64,000 nucleotides of DNA from Peromyscus leucopus (lineage: Eukaryota; Chordata; Mammalia; Rodentia; Cricetidae), in the NCBI RefSeq assembly GCF_004664715.2, contig NC_051071.1, forward strand, positions 33,028,337-33,092,336, read 5' to 3'. Below, one piece after another: positions 58,378 through 64,000 of this stretch (within the stretch, counting starts at the first letter, position 1; each line of letters opens with the position of its first letter). A program made the position numbers and the translations under genes. Below the pieces are notes generated by a model. The model was not told the DNA's origin. It did not search any database and worked only from the letters and a program-made list of their open reading frames with translations.

Positions 58378-60228
58378 GATGATGTCTGGTTATTTGTCTC
58401 TATGAGACTTTCTATGGAACAATATCCATGAGGCTTCCTCAAACCCAGAGTTGTGGGAATCTTCTTCAGATGTGATACTAGCTTCCAGCAGCCTTGGATC
58501 CTTAGGCTGTTCAGTGTGGTTTCTTAGGTCCTCTTTGGTTTGAGGAACTGCCATCCTTCTCTAGGACAAACTGATCTCCCTGTGTCATTTTGGCATCACT
58601 TAGATGGGAACTATTTCCTAGCAGTTAGGATGTTGGGAGCCAGTCAGTAGACTTGTGTTCCTTTTATGGACGAACTCACAATCTCAAGTATCTCAGAAGA
58701 AGGAGGAAGAGAAGGAATTATGTGATGAAATTAGGGTGGCCATCATCTTCCAGTTTTCCCAGAACTGTCCCAGACTCTGACTCCCAGATCTGAAGAAGGT
58801 CCCAAGGTGCTTTCAAAGGGTGCGTTAGTTACCCCAGAGGGAAGAGTTACTAGGTTGTGCCTGCAGCAGGCCAGGAGAGGGCCCGGATTTTGGATTCAGA
58901 CTCAGATTCAAAGCCCAGTTCAGGCCTACAGTGATGTGCTTCTCCTCAAGCTCAGTGTTGGCCCATTGATTTATAGAAGATGAGCTTGAAGGCTCTAAAC
59001 ACAAAAGAGTCAGTGTTCAAGGAGAGGAGAGAAATGATGAGTACTTTGGTTTGGTCATTGCAGACTGTGTACATAGGTCAGGTTATCACAATGTACTGTG
59101 AATGTATATGGTCAATGTGTTCCGGTTTCTTAAGTTAATTACAACAATGACAACCTATAACTGAAAGTGTTGATGTTAGGTGAAACTAACAAAGCATACC
59201 CTCCTGGTACACTCCTCTCTATGACTCTGAGCATGGGTTTATTCTAGTCCATAAGACTGAAACTTCTCCCAAGACAGCAAGAGAGGGAAGGCCCGCTCCC
59301 TCATCATCTCTGGACCAGTCATGCCAGACACCCTGTTTGTAAGTGGTCATTTAAGATGAACACACACAGGCTTCACAACATTCCAGTAGGGATCACACGA
59401 AAACCACAATTCTTTGAAAATCTTAATTAAATGGATTCAAAGGGAATGCAGAAGATATCTCTAAACAAGGTCCAGGCTTCACTGGAGGCTCAAGCTTGAT
59501 GAAAAGCAAACCTCACTGTGGGTGAAGTGTCTCAGTATTGATACTTCCTGCATTAATAATATTTCAAACCACATTCATAATCATACAATTAGCAACACAC
59601 TTCATATCATACAGCATGTGAGGGCTCTGCATTATTAATCACTCCAGTGTGGACTTTGAATAGAACACCACACTGTAATTTCAACTCTTAAGGTAAATGA
59701 GTATAAATCCAGGGGTGGGGAGCCTAGCGGAAAATCAAGCTGAGTACACAGTTCATATCTGCCTGGGGACCATTAAATAACAATGAGTGCCCTGTCCACA
59801 GCACCTGTGGGGATGACAGTTTTAAAGTCCAAGCTTGAGTGGATTTGGCTAGACTCCCAAATCCTGTGTGTGGCAAAAGATGATTAATGTCCTTGAAGGG
59901 CTTATTCAATCACAGTCTCCATTTGCACCCCAAGGGTCAGTGTGATACTTTTGTGTCAATGGAGAAGACACCCTAAGGAGGGTCTTAAGAAGTCAATCTT
60001 ATCTCAGTGTGGGGTTGTTCCAGAGTTTGTATCATCTACCCACCTTCACACTCCCATGTGTCTTCACAGGAATCTTTTTAGCATTGGCCAAAGGGAAAAG
60101 CATGTTTCTCACTGATGGTTTTGCTAGAGTACTAAACAGTCTCGGGTGATGAAAACAAGGGATGGAGGCATACATGTACCAATTTCTGTTCTGCAAGCAG
60201 CTGCCAGGGGCTTCTGACTTCACATACC

Positions 60229-60230
<2 letters not shown>
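58378..60230. other. Unassigned part of Ldb2 intron 5
   Basis: Unique sequence including an A/T-rich, TAAT-rich block at 59400-59660. No repeat recognised. Confidence 0.5.

Positions 60231-60278
<48 letters not shown>
60231..60278 (+). repeat. (CA)24 microsatellite
   Basis: Perfect dinucleotide tract. Confidence 0.99.
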
Positions 60279-60280
<2 letters not shown>

Positions 60281-60959
60281 CTGTTGTCATGTTAGATGTG
60301 GCTACCCATTTGATAGATGATGAATGAGAAGACATTGTTTTCATTATCCGAGGTGAACTCAGAGGAGCATAACTTGGCTGAGATCCCAGCAAGGAGGAGG
60401 GCATTAGACCAGGATGGATTAGGGACTGTGGATGGCCCCCTGGCCCCTTGTTTGTGCTACACTTTCCCCCCTGGGCCTTCCCAGCACCCATTCTTCTCTT
60501 GGTTCCATAGTCTAATTCCCGTGGCATGGGCACTGCCCACTTGAACTTAGTGTTTAATTGTTTTCTTATTACTTATAGCAAATCCATGCAAATGCTTTAA
60601 GTCAAAACCAGGGCTTTTCTGCCTCTCTTAGCTAATGTGTGAACATTAGGCTGACTTCTGAGGTCACGGAAATGCATGTGAGCTTCTGTTTCCTAAACTT
60701 CGAAGAGCTCAAAACCCAGTGGGGAAATGGGTGTGTCAAAATTCCCACTACAATTCATTGTGGGAGAAAAATGAACATAGGTATGTATAAACAATGATTT
60801 GAACCCATGGCACCCCTGCCCCATACTGTACAAAGCTAGCAACTAAAAGTGGATCTTTTGTGATTTTATACTCTGAATCCACCAGAAAGAGTTCTGTAAC
60901 TGAGGGATGTCTGAGCGAAGTATAGTCCATGAGCTAGAGTTGTATGCTTGGGATCACTC

Positions 60960-61103
60960 AGAACTGGTCTCGCAAAGGGAAGTTTATTTTGACTCAGTTT
61001 CAGAGGTTTTCAGCCTATGAGCTGGATGGTTCCATTGCAAGGCACCAGAGGATAGCAGTGAGAATGTGGTAGAACTTGCTGCTTGCTTCATGATGGCCAA
61101 AAG

Positions 61104-61177
<74 letters not shown>

Positions 61178-61350
61178 ACCAAGTATTTACATCCTTCACA
61201 GCTAGGACACAGCTCCTAAATGTCCTTCAGTTCCCAAAGTCTTATCAAATTAGCAATCGATCAATGTGTTATCTGTCAATATGGTCAGAGATCTCAAGAT
61301 CCATTCACTTCCAAAACAGCCCATCTCTAAAGACTGTTGCATTTGGAGAC
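60960..61350 (+). mobile_element. Interspersed repeat remnant carrying a long (GA)n
   Basis: AGTTTATTTTGACTCAGTTT, GGTTCCATTGCAAGGCACCA, then (GA)33 at 61109-61175 and CCACCAAGTATTTACATCC. MaLR-internal-like layout; family unresolved. Confidence 0.35.
61109..61175 (+). repeat. (GA)33 microsatellite
   Basis: Perfect tract, the longest pure dinucleotide repeat in the window. Confidence 0.99.
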
Positions 61351-63559
61351 TAAGTCTTCAACTTACAGGACTCAGGGGACATTTTAGTTTCAAGCTCTGT
61401 CCTCCAGCTCTCTTGAAACTGGGGATGAGGAAAGCTGTCTGGGGAGCTGATTTTACATCAATCTTGATAGACACATGGCTGTCTTCTGGATAAAGAAGCT
61501 GGCAGCAGGACACAGAAGACACTCAGGCAGTGTGAGAGGGAGTCACATAGGCCAGGAAGCATCAGACATGCCTGGGAAACTCACTCAGCAAGGTTGGAGA
61601 CTGTGGCACTCTGAGGCACGAGGCAGTTAGAAGGATGCATAGTGCAGTGCTTCTCTCTGCTCACAGACACAGACTGAGGCAGTCTCCAGCCCTCTCCACT
61701 TTGGTAGCCATGGAGATGATAGTGGTCAAGATGGGAACAGAATAGATTTGCACAACACCCGGCGGTTTATGAAACACATCCACACATTTTACAGTATGTC
61801 ACTTGATCCTGGGAAGTAGGTCATGCAGGGCAAGGAAATCCCCTGCCAAGGTAAGCTGTACAAAAGAGAGTTAGCTTTCATTGCTTATATGGACTGATGC
61901 CAAATCTATTGAGAAGCCCCACAAGACAGCGGTTAAGCCGGGATTCTTTACATTTGGAGTCTGAGAGTCCACTGGTATTCCTTTTATCCAGTAAGAAAAA
62001 GATAAAAAGAACAAATTCACTAAATGTTCACATGGCTGGAAGAATTAGCATACACCAAATACCCACTCAGTTCTCTAAACCTCTCTGTCTCCCTGGTGGT
62101 TCACTTTGAATCATATGACAAGATTTGACCAATGGGCTGGTAGTGAGCCTGAGGCGAAAGTCCTTACTGCTCCTCCCCCCATTGATTTTCCCTCACCTAG
62201 CAACTGTAGTCATCACATTTTCTAGACAATGGAGGAGGGGAGCCAACTCAAGCTTAGCATTACAAAGTAAGAAATCTTCGCTGATTATGTCAACTGGGAC
62301 TGTAGGTCATGTGTTGACTCCAGCACTATGCCTGGACTACCTGTTCTCCCTGAGGTGTATTTGACTTGACCTCTGGGAGTCCCTTGATTTTATCTTTTGA
62401 GAATTATTTGCTGGTGGTCTTCTCTTCCCCTGCCTATTTATAAGTCCCCTGAAGTCAATGTGGTGAGAACCATTTGGAAGGAGAGAGTATTCACAGGCAG
62501 AGTGTAGTATGACAGAAACGTGCATAAGACTGAACTTCACTGAAAAAAATATGAGAAAGGATTGTCTTTTGGGGGGCATTTTTAGTTGGCCCCATCTGAG
62601 GCAAGTTATCTCCATCACAGACAAGTGAGCTGATTTTAGCTTTATATCATTTAATAGCTGATGATTCTCTGACTTTGATTTTCAGTCTTTGGTACTTTTT
62701 TATACCTTTATATCAAAGTGTGAAAATTAAAAGTTTACCTAAAAGAGTTTTACATTTATTTCACACAAGGACTGTATTTTATAATGGGAGTTCAGACAAG
62801 CTACAGAGCACACAATATCAATTACTGCCCAGTGGATAGCATGAGGATTTATAACTTCAGACATATGCTTCCTATAAGTTGAGAACCAGAGTGTTTATGT
62901 AGTTAGGTTTTGGCATGGAGCTGGGAATGTCTGGCTAACACCATGACAGGGCCCTAACTCTCTGGACTACAGTCAAGTGCATGTCACCCTAACTGTATGA
63001 TATTTATAATGCATAGCATGCCAGTTGTCACTTTGTCCCTGGGCCCCACAAGAAAGCAGGTCAGAATCCACAAGAATGATGTGAAATCTCACCTGAGCTG
63101 CAGGATAAAAGGCCAATGACCATTGGGCTATTGCTGGTGGTACCACTCAAAGTTGATGCATGCCTGCTGAGACCTGATGCTTGGAAGCCTCTATTTAGGT
63201 TGGTCCCAAGAAATTAGGATTTGTCCAATCTGGCTTGCAATGACAGTGAGAGCCTCTCTGCCCAACCGTTTTGTTACACTTTTGTAGTTATTGAATTTCC
63301 TGTCAAGAATGCTGCTGTCAGTTTCTCTGTTCTCTAGCTGACCAGTTCATGGTGTGTACTCAGCGGCAGATCCATGAACAGTTCTCAACTGTGATCACAT
63401 GAGTAGATGGTAGGAGAGCGCTGATAGTTCAATTCCTCATTCATTAAGCAAATAACAAGCTGACACCTATCATATACCCGGAGCCATCAGAAGGCAGTGA
63501 TGGGGAAAGCAAACCAAGGTTTCAATCTAGAGGGCATCTTTGCTGTTAATACACTTTAT
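61351..63559. other. Unassigned part of Ldb2 intron 5
   Basis: Unique-looking A/T-rich intronic sequence up to the solo LTR at 63560. No coding exon or repeat body identified. Confidence 0.5.
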
Positions 63560-63877
63560 TGGAGAAATTATTTTGGCCACTCTACGTAGTTAAAAGGATA
63601 TTTATTTAATGGCGTAACTCACAAATTAAGTAATAGGTAGGTCGCAGCGTCTAGGGAAGGTGTATCGCAGTCCAGCGGTGTTCTCTGGAGCTCTGCACAG
63701 TCCACCTTCACCGTTCAGCGTCCCGGCACAGAGAGAACGCACAGAGAGAGAGCTGGCCCATCCAGCTTTCGGGTCTCCAGGCGCCTCCCCTAGCCCTGCC
63801 TCGTAGGCGTGACAGTTGCCAGAGTCTCAATGGGGGTTGGAACTTCCAGATCCAAGCTGGAATGGCTACCCACTACA
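63560..63877 (-). mobile_element. Solo LTR of the same family as 28091-28395
   Basis: On the minus strand it starts TGTAGTGGGTAGCC and ends ...AATTTCTCCA, 318 bp. It retains CpGs that are decayed in the copies at 28.1-28.6 kb and has an extra short CTCTCTGTGCGTT-type segment. There is no primer site after its 3' end, so it is a solo or 3' LTR. I see no matching 6-bp duplication (CTTTAT versus CCAGTG). Confidence 0.75.
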
Positions 63878-64000
63878 CCAGTGGGATGGGGAGCTGAACT
63901 TCCCAGGAGAGATGGGCCTGAGCAGTCAAAGAGCTAACAATTGAGAGATTGTACCAGACGATGAGGATAAGCATGAGGTCCTGAGATGGGATCCCCATCA

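Larger units (their letters stand above)
41970..64000 (-). other. Ldb2: Ldb2 intron 5, partial (runs off the right edge)
   Basis: All sequence right of the 41846-41969 exon is upstream in transcript sense. I looked for the preceding LDB exons (the region ending ...NYLR and the dimerisation-domain exons) in minus-strand frames and found none. This agrees with my recollection that the last three exons of this very large gene are clustered and separated from the rest by a long intron. The content is repeats, listed separately, and unique sequence. Confidence 0.85.

Noticed and set aside
63560..63877. A second LTR-tRNA palindrome
   Set aside because: Sequence beyond the LTR 3' end lacks any primer-binding site or inverted arm; it is an ordinary solo or 3' LTR.
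1..64000. CRISPR array, operon or phage-type defence system
   Set aside because: No regular repeat-spacer pattern and no prokaryotic gene organisation; splice sites and SINEs show a mammalian genome.
41970..64000. Additional upstream Ldb2 exons
   Set aside because: No minus-strand frame shows the preceding LDB sequence, so the remaining exons should lie beyond the right edge.

Overview
The window is mammalian nuclear DNA from a muroid rodent, most likely a cricetid (hamster, vole or deer-mouse group). The evidence is rodent-specific SINEs (B1, B2/B3, B4 and a BC1-type ID element), rodent L1 3' ends, very long (CA)n/(GA)n microsatellites, and several LTR families that I associate from memory with cricetid genomes. 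There are no bacterial-type operons, and nearly all open frames are chance frames across repeats or introns.

Only one protein-coding gene is supported. The last three coding exons of Ldb2 (LIM domain-binding 2, CLIM1) lie on the minus strand at 41846-41969, 40657-40808 and 34934-35164. Their junctions are canonical and in phase, and together they encode the C-terminal 168 residues: part of the conserved SSBP-binding region, a basic nuclear-localisation cluster, and the LIM interaction domain. The 3' UTR runs from 34933 to a poly(A) site near 34.1 or 33.8 kb. Everything right of 41969 is intron 5, which has no upstream exon in this window. Everything left of about 33.8 kb is intergenic DNA downstream of the gene.

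The rest is layered repeats. Three copies of a ~520-bp LTR that carries an internal B1-like module (1294-1817, 24048-24567, 29452-30239) each have a perfect 6-bp target-site duplication. The third copy is itself split by another LTR. A second LTR family (6881-7229, 8948-9338, 29741-30114) and a third (17350-17851, 19224-19487, 46894-47343) also have three copies each. Older layers include MIR, an MLT1-type LTR split by an L1, a MER5A-like hAT remnant, and a URR1-like hAT element with an 8-bp duplication.

The most unusual object is at 28091-28605. A complete LTR is followed by a tRNA-Lys-type primer site that continues as a 59-nt reverse complement of tRNA-Lys(CTT), CCA included, and then by the first 146 bp of the same LTR in inverted orientation. 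The whole palindrome is flanked by a 6-bp duplication (GTTGTT) and sits in the tail of a B1 that has its own 8-bp duplication. I read it as an aberrant reverse-transcription product, in which the RT copied far into its tRNA primer and then switched template, and which was integrated through two U3 ends.
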